Assembly: GCF_002904295.1 (NCBI RefSeq) | Contig: NZ_PPHG01000072.1 | Location: 124,001 to 188,000 of the forward strand | Direction of reading: 5' to 3' | DNA from: Amycolatopsis sp. CA-128772 | Lineage (GTDB): Bacteria; Actinomycetota; Actinomycetes; Mycobacteriales; Pseudonocardiaceae | DNA: 64,000 nt | Shown: positions 28,806 to 36,248 of the stretch, one piece after another | Numbering within the stretch: position 1 is the first letter of the stretch | Layout of the letters: each line of letters starts with the position of its first letter | Made by a program: the position numbers and the translations under genes | The notes under the pieces: model-generated | Databases searched by the model: none | What the model saw: only the letters and a program-made list of their open reading frames with translations | Told to the model about the DNA's origin: nothing

Positions 28806-29330
28806 GTGTTCACCTTCCTCGGCGGCCGCCCCTGCCTGGACCTGACGACCACGGTGCAGGTCCGGCACCGCGAACACCCGCGTGAGCTGCTGAAAACCCC
28901 CGCCGACGGCACACGCTGGCTGGCCGAAGCCGGCTACGGGCCGGCCATCGCCGTCGACGAGGACGGGCTCCGGCGGATCGTCACCCTGCGTGAGGTGGTC
29001 AACCGTCTGTGCCGGCAGAGCGGACGTGACACCGACCGGGCCGGGATGAACGCGTTCGCCGCGCGACCGCCGCTGGTGCCGCACTGGACGGGCGCCGCGG
29101 TCGAGTACCGCGGCGACCTCGGGCAGGCGCTGTCCACCCTCGCCCGCGACGCCATCGACCTGCTCGCCGGCCCGCACGCCGCCCGGATCCGCGAGTGCGC
29201 GCACCCCGACTGCAGCCGGCTGTTCCTCGACGCTTCGCACGCCGGGCGCCGCCGGTGGTGCGACATGACCGCGTGCGGGACCAAGGTCAAGTCGGCCGGT
29301 TACCGGCAGCGTCGCGGCGGCGGTTCGTGA
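28806..29330 (+). CDS. CGNR zinc-finger family transcriptional regulator (variant motif)
   Basis: A 174-residue protein. The N-terminus (FLGGRPCLDLTTTV) is the usual ABATE-type sensor domain. The C-terminal zinc finger has Cys pairs in ECAHPDCSRLF and RRWCDMTACGTK, where the family name motif CGNR is replaced by CGTK. GTG 28806 is chosen because it is the first in-frame start before the conserved FTFLGGRP; the ATG at 28798 is out of frame. It is divergent from the MFS gene and probably binds the two GTCACC-N9-GGTGAC operators between them. Confidence 0.85.
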   Translation: MFTFLGGRPCLDLTTTVQVRHREHPRELLKTPADGTRWLAEAGYGPAIAVDEDGLRRIVTLREVVNRLCRQSGRDTDRAGMNAFAARPPLVPHWTGAAVEYRGDLGQALSTLARDAIDLLAGPHAARIRECAHPDCSRLFLDASHAGRRRWCDMTACGTKVKSAGYRQRRGGGS

Positions 29331-29348
29331 CGCCGATGGGCGACCGAC

Positions 29349-29374
29349 GTTCCGGACGGCCTCTCACTGGGTAG
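29349..29374 (+). promoter_or_regulatory. Sigma-B-type promoter (GTTC-N16-GGGTAG)
   Basis: GTTC at 29349-29352 and GGGTAG at 29369-29374 match the actinobacterial sigma-B consensus GTTT-N14-16-GGGTA. The start codon at 29431 is about 50 bases beyond the predicted transcription start. The leader contains a perfect stem AGCAGGC-CAT-GCCTGCT (29392-29408). Confidence 0.6.
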
Positions 29375-29430
29375 CCCACAGGTGTGAGGTGAGCAGGCCA
29401 TGCCTGCTGCGACGAGTGAGAGGTGATCAC

Positions 29431-30186
29431 ATGAGCCAGGGCGACGCCCCGGTCGGGCGATCGGTGAAGACGGCGGCGGCCGGCGTACGGGACCTCGCCG
29501 CGGAAGCCGCGCGGGTCGGTGCGGCCGCGGCCGCACGGGCGGTCGAAATCACCGACCGGAAGCTGGCCGAGGGCAAGGACGAACTCGCGAAGGTCGGCCG
29601 CGCGGCGACGAAGGACTTCGACAAGAGCACGCGGTCGTCCCGCCGCGACGTGCTGTCCAACTCTTCCGCCGCCCGCGACGAGGTGATGGCCCGGGCGGCC
29701 AAGATGCGCGACCCGGGTCGCAAGGCGGCCCAGGCGGTCGCGACGGTGGTGAGCTCGGCGGGCGAGTCGGGCCGCCGGCGCCGCAAGACGGTGGCGACGG
29801 CCAAGCGCGACTTGGCGGTGGCCCTGCAGGAGGCCAAGAGCGTGGCCCGCGGCGAGCGCAGCAAGAGGGCGCGCTGGCCGTGGCTGCTGGCCTTCGCCGC
29901 GGTGGCCGCGGCGGTCGTGGCGGTGGCCAAGGTCCGCCGCCCGAACCCGTTGGCGGAGAACAAGGTCGAGCCGACGCCGGCCCCCAAGCCGGCGGAGAAC
30001 ACGGCGACCGTCCCGGCGGAAAAGCCGGCGGCGGCCGAGAAGCCCGTGACCCCGCCCCCGGCGGCGGCCCCCAAGCCGGCGGCTCCGAAGCCGGCAGAGG
30101 CCGCGGAGAAGGTGGCCCAGGCGAGCAAGACCGAGGCCCCGAACGGCCGCGCCCCGGCGGGCCGCGGTCAGAACAAGGCCCAGTAG
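29431..30186 (+). CDS. Single-pass membrane protein with Pro/Ala-rich tail, function unknown
   Basis: A 251-residue protein. Residues 1-145 are Ala-, Lys- and Arg-rich amphipathic helix without Cys. A single hydrophobic segment (WPWLLAFAAVAAAVVAV, about 149-165) follows, and then a low-complexity tail of Lys-Pro-Ala repeats. There is no signal peptide; it should be anchored with the charged N-terminal part in the cytoplasm. ATG 29431 has AGAGGTG 7 bases upstream. A sigma-B-type promoter precedes it, so a stress-linked envelope or nucleoid-tether role is conceivable. It resembles the proteins at 37118-39056 in style. No function can be assigned. Confidence 0.8.
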   Translation: MSQGDAPVGRSVKTAAAGVRDLAAEAARVGAAAAARAVEITDRKLAEGKDELAKVGRAATKDFDKSTRSSRRDVLSNSSAARDEVMARAAKMRDPGRKAAQAVATVVSSAGESGRRRRKTVATAKRDLAVALQEAKSVARGERSKRARWPWLLAFAAVAAAVVAVAKVRRPNPLAENKVEPTPAPKPAENTATVPAEKPAAAEKPVTPPPAAAPKPAAPKPAEAAEKVAQASKTEAPNGRAPAGRGQNKAQ

Positions 30187-30194
30187 AGCGGTTC

Positions 30195-30235
30195 CCGGCG
30201 CCCGCACCCGAGGTGATCACGGGTGCGGGCGCCGG
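30195..30235. terminator. Strong intrinsic hairpin after the membrane protein
   Basis: A perfect 15-bp stem (30195-30209 with 30221-30235, core GGCGCCCGCACCC) with an 11-base loop, 9 bases after the stop at 30186. There is no T-tract, as is usual in actinomycetes. It can also serve the convergent gene ending at 30290. Confidence 0.85.
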
Positions 30236-30289
30236 CATGCCCGGGTGAGCCAACGCCGGATGGCGGGCCGACGGGGACAAGGCACAGCC

Positions 30290-31174
30290 TCACCCGATCC
30301 GGATCACCGTCCGGCCCCGCTCACCGAACGCGGCCGGCGCCTCTTCCAGCGCCCGCACCGCATCCACCCGCGGCCGCAACCGTCCCTTCCGGACCCGCCG
30401 CGCCAACTCCGCAAGCTGCACCCGGTCCGGCTCCACCACGAAAAACACCGCCCGCCCGTCCGCCGGCCGGCGGCGTACCGGCTCCGCGATCGTCACCAAC
30501 GTCCCGCCCTCGCGCACCAGCTCCGCCGAGCGGTCCAGGACCTCACCGCCCAGGACGTCCAGTACCACGTCCGCCTGCTCCAGATCCGCCGCGAGCGGGT
30601 CCGCGAACACCTCCGCGCCGAGGCCCAGCACCGTCTCGCGGTCCGTTGGCCGGCCGGTGCCGATCACGCGGGCGCCCGCCTCCCCCGCCAGCTGGACCGC
30701 CAGGGAACCCACGCTGCCCGCCGCCCCGTGGACCAGGACCGTGCGGCCCGCCGTCAGCCGGCCGTGGTCGAACAGGGCCTGCCAGGCCGTCAGGCCCGAG
30801 ATCGGGAGGGCCGCCGCCGTCACGTCGTCGATGTCCGACGGCAACGGCGCCAGGTTGCGGGCCTCCACCGCCGTGTACTCGGCCAGTGAGCCGTCGCGGG
30901 CCCAGTCGGCCATACCGAAGACGCGCTGGCCGACGGTCAGGCCCGTCGTCCCGTAGCCGAGCTCCGCGACGACGCCCGCCAGCTCGTGGCCCGAGATGCT
31001 CGGCGTCCGGTCGCGGCCCGCGCGATCGGTCCAGGTCGCCGGCCAGGTCAGCTCGCCGCGGGTGAACCCCGCCGCGTGCACGCGCACGACCACGTCGTTC
31101 TCGGCGGCGTGGGGGTACGGCCGTTCGGTCAGCGCCGGTTCGGCCGTGCGGTCGGAAACGGTGATCGCCTGCAT
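30290..31174 (-). CDS. NADPH-dependent zinc-less MDR oxidoreductase (quinone reductase-like)
   Basis: A 294-residue medium-chain reductase. It has the GroES-like domain with VHAAGFTRGELTW and SGHELAGVV, and the Rossmann motif HGAAGSVGSLAVQLA about residue 150. The catalytic zinc ligands of alcohol dehydrogenases are missing, as in quinone oxidoreductases. It likely reduces quinones or enones with NADPH. The start lies 2 bases after the stop of the HD-domain gene, so they form an operon that begins at 31767. Confidence 0.9.
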   Translation of the reverse strand: MQAITVSDRTAEPALTERPYPHAAENDVVVRVHAAGFTRGELTWPATWTDRAGRDRTPSISGHELAGVVAELGYGTTGLTVGQRVFGMADWARDGSLAEYTAVEARNLAPLPSDIDDVTAAALPISGLTAWQALFDHGRLTAGRTVLVHGAAGSVGSLAVQLAGEAGARVIGTGRPTDRETVLGLGAEVFADPLAADLEQADVVLDVLGGEVLDRSAELVREGGTLVTIAEPVRRRPADGRAVFFVVEPDRVQLAELARRVRKGRLRPRVDAVRALEEAPAAFGERGRTVIRIG

Positions 31175-31176
31175 GG

Positions 31177-31767
31177 TCAGTTCGCCTCCAGCGGGTTGGC
31201 CGCCATCCGGCCGGTGAGGTCGTTGCGCATCGCGGCCGCGGCCGAACTCTCCGGCTTGCGGGCGGCCTGGTCGCCGAAGCAGCGGAGGAACTCCGCCACC
31301 AGGTCCAGCCGCGGGTAGCGCGCGAGCACGTCCGCGCGGTAGGCCGAGGGCAGGTCCGCGACGTCCCGCCCGGCGATGTCGGCCGCGGCGGCCCGCGACA
31401 GCAGGAACCCCTCCGGGTCCGCCGCCGGGTCGACCTCCGCCCACATGTGCCGGACGATCACCTCCGCCAGCCGCGCGCGCCGCGCGGGCGGCCAGCCCGC
31501 GCCGGCCGCGAACACCCACGCCACGTGCCCGCCGGCCTCCTCGAACGGCTTCGTGTGGCTGTCGAACTCCGCGGCCAGCCCGACGTCGTGCAGCATGGCC
31601 GCGACGTACAGCAGCTCGGCGTCGAAGGCGATGTGGTGGACGTCGCCGAGCGCGACCGCCCAGGCGTACACCCGCATCGAATGGTTGAGCAGGGACGGCG
31701 ACGAGTAGGCCGTCGCGACTTCGGTGGCGTTCCCGCACGCCGGCCCGCCGGGCAGGGTGAGTTCCAT
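31177..31767 (-). CDS. HD-domain phosphohydrolase-like protein
   Basis: A 196-residue protein with the HD metal motif: H29 (LNHSMRVY) and H60-D61 (AAMLHDVGL), with a further SHTKPFEEAG segment. It resembles the cyanamide-hydratase/HD family of small metal-dependent hydrolases, but the substrate is unknown. It is first in a two-gene operon with the oxidoreductase at 30290. A long inverted repeat lies just upstream (31783-31813), suggesting control by a dimeric repressor. Confidence 0.85.
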   Translation of the reverse strand: MELTLPGGPACGNATEVATAYSSPSLLNHSMRVYAWAVALGDVHHIAFDAELLYVAAMLHDVGLAAEFDSHTKPFEEAGGHVAWVFAAGAGWPPARRARLAEVIVRHMWAEVDPAADPEGFLLSRAAAADIAGRDVADLPSAYRADVLARYPRLDLVAEFLRCFGDQAARKPESSAAAAMRNDLTGRMAANPLEAN

Positions 31768-31782
31768 ACCCGGCGCTTACCC

Positions 31783-31813
31783 GTTAAGTTACAGTCAGAA
31801 TATGTAACGTAAC
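31783..31813. promoter_or_regulatory. Operator-like inverted repeat GTTAAGTTAC-N11-GTAACGTAAC
   Basis: The 10-base arms match at 9 positions and lie 16 bases upstream of the HD gene start, in an A/T-rich patch that probably holds its promoter. The size and symmetry fit a MarR/HxlR/TetR-type repressor. No regulator gene is adjacent. Confidence 0.7.
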
Positions 31814-31825
31814 TGGCGCCGGAAA

Positions 31826-31854
31826 CCGGGCCGCGAGGCGCACCCGCGGCCCGG
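31826..31854 (-). terminator. Hairpin terminator of the LPMO gene
   Basis: A perfect 10-bp stem, CCGGGCCGCG (31826-31835) with CGCGGCCCGG (31845-31854), and a 9-base loop, just after the LPMO stop codon at 31861. Confidence 0.75.
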
Positions 31855-31860
31855 GACCGG

Positions 31861-32523
31861 TCAGCGTCCGGAGAAGTTCACGTCACTGCAGAAGTAGTAC
31901 GACTGGTCGAGGTGGCTCGCCTGCCAGATGGTGTAGACGACGTGCCGTCCCGTCCGGGTGCCCGCGTTCACCGCGACCTGGTACTGCCCGGCGGGCGCGT
32001 ACCGGCCCGTCTGGGCGACCAGTTCGAGGTTGCCCCAGCCCAGCGGCTGCTTCGCCGGGTCGAAGCCCTGCTTGGTGATGTACACCAGCAGGTAGTCGGC
32101 GCCGTGGTGGGCCTGGTCGGTGATGGTGAGGGTGAACCGGTTGTCCTTGTTCGCCATCTGCCACGCGCCGACCGTGTCGAGCGCGTTGTACCGCGGCGCC
32201 TGCGTGCGGCCACCGCTGCACAGCGTCCCGTCGGGAATCGCGCCCTGGTGATTGCCCTTGACGCCTTCGCGGTAGAGCCCGTTCCAGTTCCACATCGCGT
32301 TCGGATCGGCCTGCCAGGCCTGCCAGCACATCGGGTCCTTCGTCGCCATGGTGGGGTTCTGGAAGTCGCTGCCCCAGCGGTTCCAGCAGCCGTAGTTGCG
32401 CGACGGCGGGTCGGTGGCCGAGCCGTGCGCGTCGGCGACGCCGGTGAGCACGCCGCCCAGCAGCACGGCGGTCACCGCCGTCACCACCAGGGAGAGCAGG
32501 GTCTTGCGGGGGCGGGGAACCAC
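31861..32523 (-). CDS. Secreted AA10 lytic polysaccharide monooxygenase, cellulose type
   Basis: A 220-residue single-domain LPMO. The GTG start at 32523 follows AAGGAGGA. A Sec signal peptide ends at ADA-H, leaving His33 as the mature N-terminus, the first ligand of the copper histidine brace; the second His is in DQAHHGADY. The mature protein (HGSATDPPSRNYGCWNRWG; WNWNGLYR; YFCSDVNF near the end) closely resembles ScLPMO10B of Streptomyces coelicolor as I recall it, a C1/C4-oxidizing enzyme active on cellulose and chitin. A CebR/CelR-type operator 28 bases upstream of the start supports a role in cellulose breakdown. There is no carbohydrate-binding module. Confidence 0.93.
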   Translation of the reverse strand: MVPRPRKTLLSLVVTAVTAVLLGGVLTGVADAHGSATDPPSRNYGCWNRWGSDFQNPTMATKDPMCWQAWQADPNAMWNWNGLYREGVKGNHQGAIPDGTLCSGGRTQAPRYNALDTVGAWQMANKDNRFTLTITDQAHHGADYLLVYITKQGFDPAKQPLGWGNLELVAQTGRYAPAGQYQVAVNAGTRTGRHVVYTIWQASHLDQSYYFCSDVNFSGR

Positions 32524-32550
32524 GCTGTCCTCCTTCGTCGGGGCCGGATA

Positions 32551-32564
32551 CGGGAGCGCTCCCA
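32551..32564 (-). promoter_or_regulatory. CebR/CelR-type operator
   Basis: On the minus strand the site reads TGGGAGCGCTCCCG, 13 of 14 bases of the CebR/CelR box TGGGAGCGCTCCCA that controls cellulose and cello-oligosaccharide genes in actinomycetes. It lies 28-41 bases before the LPMO start, where repressor binding would block transcription. Confidence 0.8.
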
Positions 32565-32957
32565 AGGTCGTGCCGGACGACCATACGGCGCGGCGCCGTG
32601 CCCGGCCACCGTCCGAGCTCCGGAAACGTCGGCGAGACAGCGCTTTCTGGAACGCAGGAGAACTGAACGTTCACTGAACGGCGGAAGCCGGCGGACCGCG
32701 GGCCGCCCGATCGGTCCCGGGGCCGCAGACGCCCGGTGAACGCGTGCCCGGCCGGCTGCGCTGTCCGGGTGCATCCGGAAAAATTGTCACCGGAGCGCGG
32801 GAGAAGTGCCGCAGATCCCGTCTCCCGCCACAACCGCCGGAGGCCGATCGGGTGATCCGCGGAAGCCGGTCGGCGAAAAGCCGCGAGGCGCCTAAAGTCG
32901 TCCATCACGAGCGTTTCCGACGCATTCCCCGACCGGACGCGAAACGTGGTGGTGATC
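32565..32957. promoter_or_regulatory. Divergent intergenic region with a LacI-like half-match site
   Basis: This gap separates the LPMO gene (minus) from the Tat protein/GMC operon (plus). It holds GACAGCGCTTTC at 32636-32647, 11 of 12 bases of the LacI-family palindrome GAAAGCGCTTTC, and a perfect TGAACGTTCA palindrome at 32664-32673 followed by a second CTGAACG. A possible -10 TAAAGT lies near 32893. No coding region was found. Confidence 0.5.
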
Positions 32958-33632
32958 ATGGCTCAGGCGCCGGGACTCCCGGAAAAATCGCCGATCGGCC
33001 GGCGGGCGCTGCTCGGCGGCGCCGCGGCGATTCCCCTGCTCCTCGTCGTCGGCACGGCCCGCGCCGCCGACCTCCCGCTGCCACCGGTCGACGACGCGCT
33101 GAACGGGCTCGCCGCCTTCCTCGTACCGGGCCCGGACGCGTTCTCGGTCCGGCAGGGCCGGACGTCGGGCACGGACGGTGGCGTGGCGGCCGGCGCCGGT
33201 CCGGCCCTGCGCTACGTCTACGACCAGGCGATTCCGTACCCGATCGTCGGACGGCCCTTCGATCTGAACTTGCCGGGCGCAGCCGCGGTGGCGGCCATCC
33301 TCAACCTCGTGGCGGTCGAGGTGGACCCGGTGGCCGCGCTCGGGCCGTTCGCGGCCTCGTTCGCCAACCTCTCCTTCGCGGGCAAGGCCGAGGTCTTCCG
33401 CCGGCTCGAGGAACCCGGGCTGGCCGACGGCACGCCGGTGCGGTTCATCCTCGACACGCTGCCCACGCTCGCCGCATTCGCCGCCTATTCCGAAGCGGGG
33501 GTGTTCGACCGGGCCGCGAATCGGCTGACCGCGATTCCGGTGGGCTGGCGAATCAGCGGCTACCAGGGCATCGGCGAAGGCTGGAACGAATTCCGGGGTT
33601 ATTACCGCGGAATCGACCGGGTGACGGACTAG
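32958..33632 (+). CDS. Tat-exported small subunit paired with the GMC dehydrogenase
   Basis: A 224-residue protein with a twin-arginine signal: R15-R16 in SPIGRRALLGG, a hydrophobic stretch, and a cleavage site at TARA-AD. The mature part is Ala-rich and helical with no Cys and resembles the gamma (subunit 3) proteins of membrane sugar/gluconate dehydrogenases. These act as Tat escorts for the FAD subunit, which itself lacks a signal. The partner starts 13 bases downstream. ATG 32958 is preferred; GTG codons at 32946-32954 are also possible starts. Confidence 0.75.
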   Translation: MAQAPGLPEKSPIGRRALLGGAAAIPLLLVVGTARAADLPLPPVDDALNGLAAFLVPGPDAFSVRQGRTSGTDGGVAAGAGPALRYVYDQAIPYPIVGRPFDLNLPGAAAVAAILNLVAVEVDPVAALGPFAASFANLSFAGKAEVFRRLEEPGLADGTPVRFILDTLPTLAAFAAYSEAGVFDRAANRLTAIPVGWRISGYQGIGEGWNEFRGYYRGIDRVTD

Positions 33633-33645
33633 GGAGGCGCCGGAC

Positions 33646-35418
33646 ATGCGCGACATCGTGGTCGTCGGGGCCGGTGGCGGCGGGCCCGTCGTGGCCAAGG
33701 AACTCGCCGCGCGCGGGCTCGACGTGCTCGTGCTGGAGGCGGGCGCCCGGCACCTGCGCCCCGAACAGGAGTGGACGCGGCTGGAGGACGACACCAACGA
33801 CCCGATCACCGGGCGGTTCCGGGTCGGCCCGTCGCGGCGCGCGGAAGCGCCGTGGCTGCGGGACTTCCCGCAGAACTCCTTCGTCTGGCAGATCGCCGGC
33901 GTCGGCGGGACGACGCTGCACTACTTCGGCAACAACCCGCGCCCGGCCCCCGGTGTGTTCGCCGGCTACGAGGGCGCCGACCGCGGCGAGTACGACACCG
34001 CGCACGTCTTCCCCTTCCCCTACGACGAACTCCGGCCGTACTACGAGTGGTGCGAGGAGACGCTGCCGGTGCGCACCGCGCCGATGGGCACCAAGGAAGC
34101 CGTGTTCTTCCGCGGCGCCGAACGCATGGGGCTGGTCCACCAGACGTGGAAGGACCTGCGCGGGCCGTCCTACCGGGCGCAGGAGAACGCGATCCTCCAG
34201 CCGCACGGCACGGCCGGCCGGACCGACGACCCGGCCCGGCTGCGCTACCCCGAGGCGCAGGGCTGCACCTTCTGCGGGCACTGCTTCCAGGGCTGCCTCG
34301 AACCCCGCCGCGCGCCGCGCAACCTCAAGGCCAAGCGCTCGACCGACAACTCCTACGTGCCGATGATGCTCACCGCCGACGCGTGGGCGCCGGGCGGGAA
34401 GCCCGCGGAGCTGATCACCGACGCCTACGTCGTGCGGGTGCTGACCGAGCAGTCCGGCTCGCGGACGGTGGCCCGCGGGGTCGTCTTCCGCACCCCCGAC
34501 GGCGCGCTGCACACCGTGGACGCGCGGGTGGTCGTGCTCGCGGGCGGCTGCGTCGAAAACCCGCGCCTGTGGCTCAACAGCGGCCTGCCCAACCCGAACG
34601 ACTGGGTCGGGCGCGGCCTGACCGAGCACCACCTCGACTGGGTCGTCGGCGTCTTCGGCGAATACACCGGCGAAGCCAAGGGGGCCGGCTCCAACGTCCG
34701 GATGGACTTCCCGGGCTACGGCGGCGTGGAGAACGTCTGCCTGCCGCCGGCGTTGCAGGCCTTCGCGTTCGCCTACAGCGACGCCGGGATGTCCGGCTAC
34801 TACGACAACGGCGCGGGCGTCGGCCCGCAGGGCGCCGACACGCTCGGCCGGCTGGTCGGGACCGACCTCAAGACGGCCCTGGGCGACGTCAACCAGCTGC
34901 TCACGGCCCTGGTCGTGACCGACGACGACGTCCAGCCGGAGAACCGGGTGACCCGGTCGGCGGCCATCCCGCCGGACCCGCACGGCCCGGTGCCGCGCGT
35001 CGAGGTCCGCCACCGCGCCCGGACCGCGCGGACCCGGCGCAACCGCGAGTACCTCGCCGCGCGCTCGGTGGAGCTGATGCGGCTCGCGGGCGCGCGGCGG
35101 GTGCACCGGCTGGGCTGGGCGCCGCTGCTGCTCCACGTGCAGTCGAGCATGCGGATGGGCTTCGACGCGGCCGACTCGGTGCTGGACGGCACGGCCGAGG
35201 CCCGCTGGGTGGACCGGCTCTACATCGCCGACAACTCGGCGCTCCCGAACGCGGCGGGCGGCGCCAACCCGACGCTGACGACCCAGGCCCTGGCGACCCG
35301 CACGGCGGAGAACATCTTCCGCACGTACTTCGGCGGCGACCCGTGGGTGGGGCACGAGGCGCCGGTCTCGTCGGTCGACGACCGTGTCACGCAAGCGGTT
35401 CTGGCGCGCGGCCTCTAG
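33646..35418 (+). CDS. GMC-family FAD dehydrogenase with a four-Cys cluster motif
   Basis: A 590-residue GMC oxidoreductase. FAD motif GAGGGGPVVAKEL is near residue 8 and the C-terminal half of the FAD site is LYIADNSALPNAAGG followed by NPTLT, with HVQSSMRMG upstream. Residues 207-217 read CTFCGHCFQGC (C-x2-C-x2-C-x3-C), a spacing that could hold an Fe-S cluster, as known in FAD-glucose dehydrogenases, though there the Cys spacing differs. There is no signal peptide; export probably depends on the Tat protein encoded just upstream. A GGGAGG ribosome site precedes the ATG. Substrate unknown: sugar, alcohol or sterol-type compounds are all possible. Confidence 0.9.
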   Translation: MRDIVVVGAGGGGPVVAKELAARGLDVLVLEAGARHLRPEQEWTRLEDDTNDPITGRFRVGPSRRAEAPWLRDFPQNSFVWQIAGVGGTTLHYFGNNPRPAPGVFAGYEGADRGEYDTAHVFPFPYDELRPYYEWCEETLPVRTAPMGTKEAVFFRGAERMGLVHQTWKDLRGPSYRAQENAILQPHGTAGRTDDPARLRYPEAQGCTFCGHCFQGCLEPRRAPRNLKAKRSTDNSYVPMMLTADAWAPGGKPAELITDAYVVRVLTEQSGSRTVARGVVFRTPDGALHTVDARVVVLAGGCVENPRLWLNSGLPNPNDWVGRGLTEHHLDWVVGVFGEYTGEAKGAGSNVRMDFPGYGGVENVCLPPALQAFAFAYSDAGMSGYYDNGAGVGPQGADTLGRLVGTDLKTALGDVNQLLTALVVTDDDVQPENRVTRSAAIPPDPHGPVPRVEVRHRARTARTRRNREYLAARSVELMRLAGARRVHRLGWAPLLLHVQSSMRMGFDAADSVLDGTAEARWVDRLYIADNSALPNAAGGANPTLTTQALATRTAENIFRTYFGGDPWVGHEAPVSSVDDRVTQAVLARGL

Positions 35419-35516
35419 GTCCTCAAAGGACTTGAAGCGATCTTCGTCCGGTGCTGTGGAAATAGGGCAGGACATGACCTGGTGACATCGCGAGACGATC
35501 CGGGGAGTGAACGACG

Positions 35517-35804
35517 ATGCCGGACAGGATCACCCGCACGGCCGACGGGTTCGCCGAGCTGGTGCTGGCCGACCCCGCGTGGGTCCGGGCCGAGTTCGAC
35601 GCGATCGTGGCCGCGAACTTCGACCCGCCACCACCACCGGTTCCCGCCGCCCGCCGCCGTCCCGGACCGCCGCGGCCGCGCAGGGTGGCCGGCGTGCCGC
35701 GGCGACGCCCGGGTTTCCGCCTCGCCGCCCGGTGCCCGCGGCGGGAGCGAGGCCCCCCGCGGCTGGGGCCGGCGAAGGGAACGGACCGCAGGAGAGGGGA
35801 GTGA
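35517..35804 (+). CDS. Small hypothetical protein, 95 residues
   Basis: The ATG at 35517 follows GGGGAG. The first 40 residues (ADGFAELVLADPAWVRAEF, then DAIVAANF) are well-formed and look like a conserved short actinobacterial domain; the rest is Pro/Arg-rich low complexity. There is no signal peptide, membrane segment or Cys pattern. The C-terminal part may simply be read-through of high-GC sequence, so the true product could be shorter if a frameshift is present. Function unknown. Confidence 0.5.
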   Translation: MPDRITRTADGFAELVLADPAWVRAEFDAIVAANFDPPPPPVPAARRRPGPPRPRRVAGVPRRRPGFRLAARCPRRERGPPRLGPAKGTDRRRGE

Positions 35805-36248
35805 TGCCGTGACGGCACCCGGATGTGACCCGGCGTGCGCTGCCTGCCCCGACAGCGGCCGGTAGGACCTGTCCAGGCCCGGCCACCGCGCCTCCAGGCG
35901 CACCCCGCGGCAGCGACGCCGGCGTACCGGGCGCCGTCGGGTTCGCGAGTACGGACAACGGTTTCGACACGCGCCGGTCCCGGTGCCGCCCGCCGGCACC
36001 GGGACCGCGGCCGAGGATGGGCGAGTGCGCCGGGGCCGCGCGCCGACGACTGGGCCGGCGGGAAGGGCCGGCCGAGTCGCGAAAGAGCCGAGGATGGGCG
36101 AGTGCGCCGGGGGCCGCGCGCCGACGCCTTGGCCGGCGAGAAGGCCGGCCCCGCAGCGATGTCATCGGAGCCGCCACCACCGCCGAACCCGCGGGCCGCC
36201 ACCGCGATCCGCCCCGGTCTCGACGGCGGCCGGCCTCGCCCCGCAGCC
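35805..36248. other. Non-coding stretch with hairpin and direct repeats
   Basis: No convincing gene is seen. It contains a perfect 14-bp stem (35975-35988 with 35994-36007, core GGTCCCGGTGCCG, 5-base loop), then two direct repeats beginning CCGAGGATGGGCGAGTGCG at 36011 and 36088 (77-base period). Each repeat ends in its own GGCCGGC/GCCGGCC hairpin. These look like clustered extragenic palindromes between the small + strand gene and the convergent MBL-fold gene. Confidence 0.75.

Noticed and set aside
27445..28845. Plus-strand frame opposite the MFS gene
   Set aside because: Gly/Pro-rich shadow; the minus strand carries membrane helices typical of MFS.
30223..31065. Plus-strand Pro/Arg-rich frame
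   Set aside because: Lies opposite a clear reductase gene and has no domain content.
36011..36150. Direct repeats as an integrase attachment site
   Set aside because: No integrase, tRNA or phage gene nearby; each unit is an extragenic palindrome.
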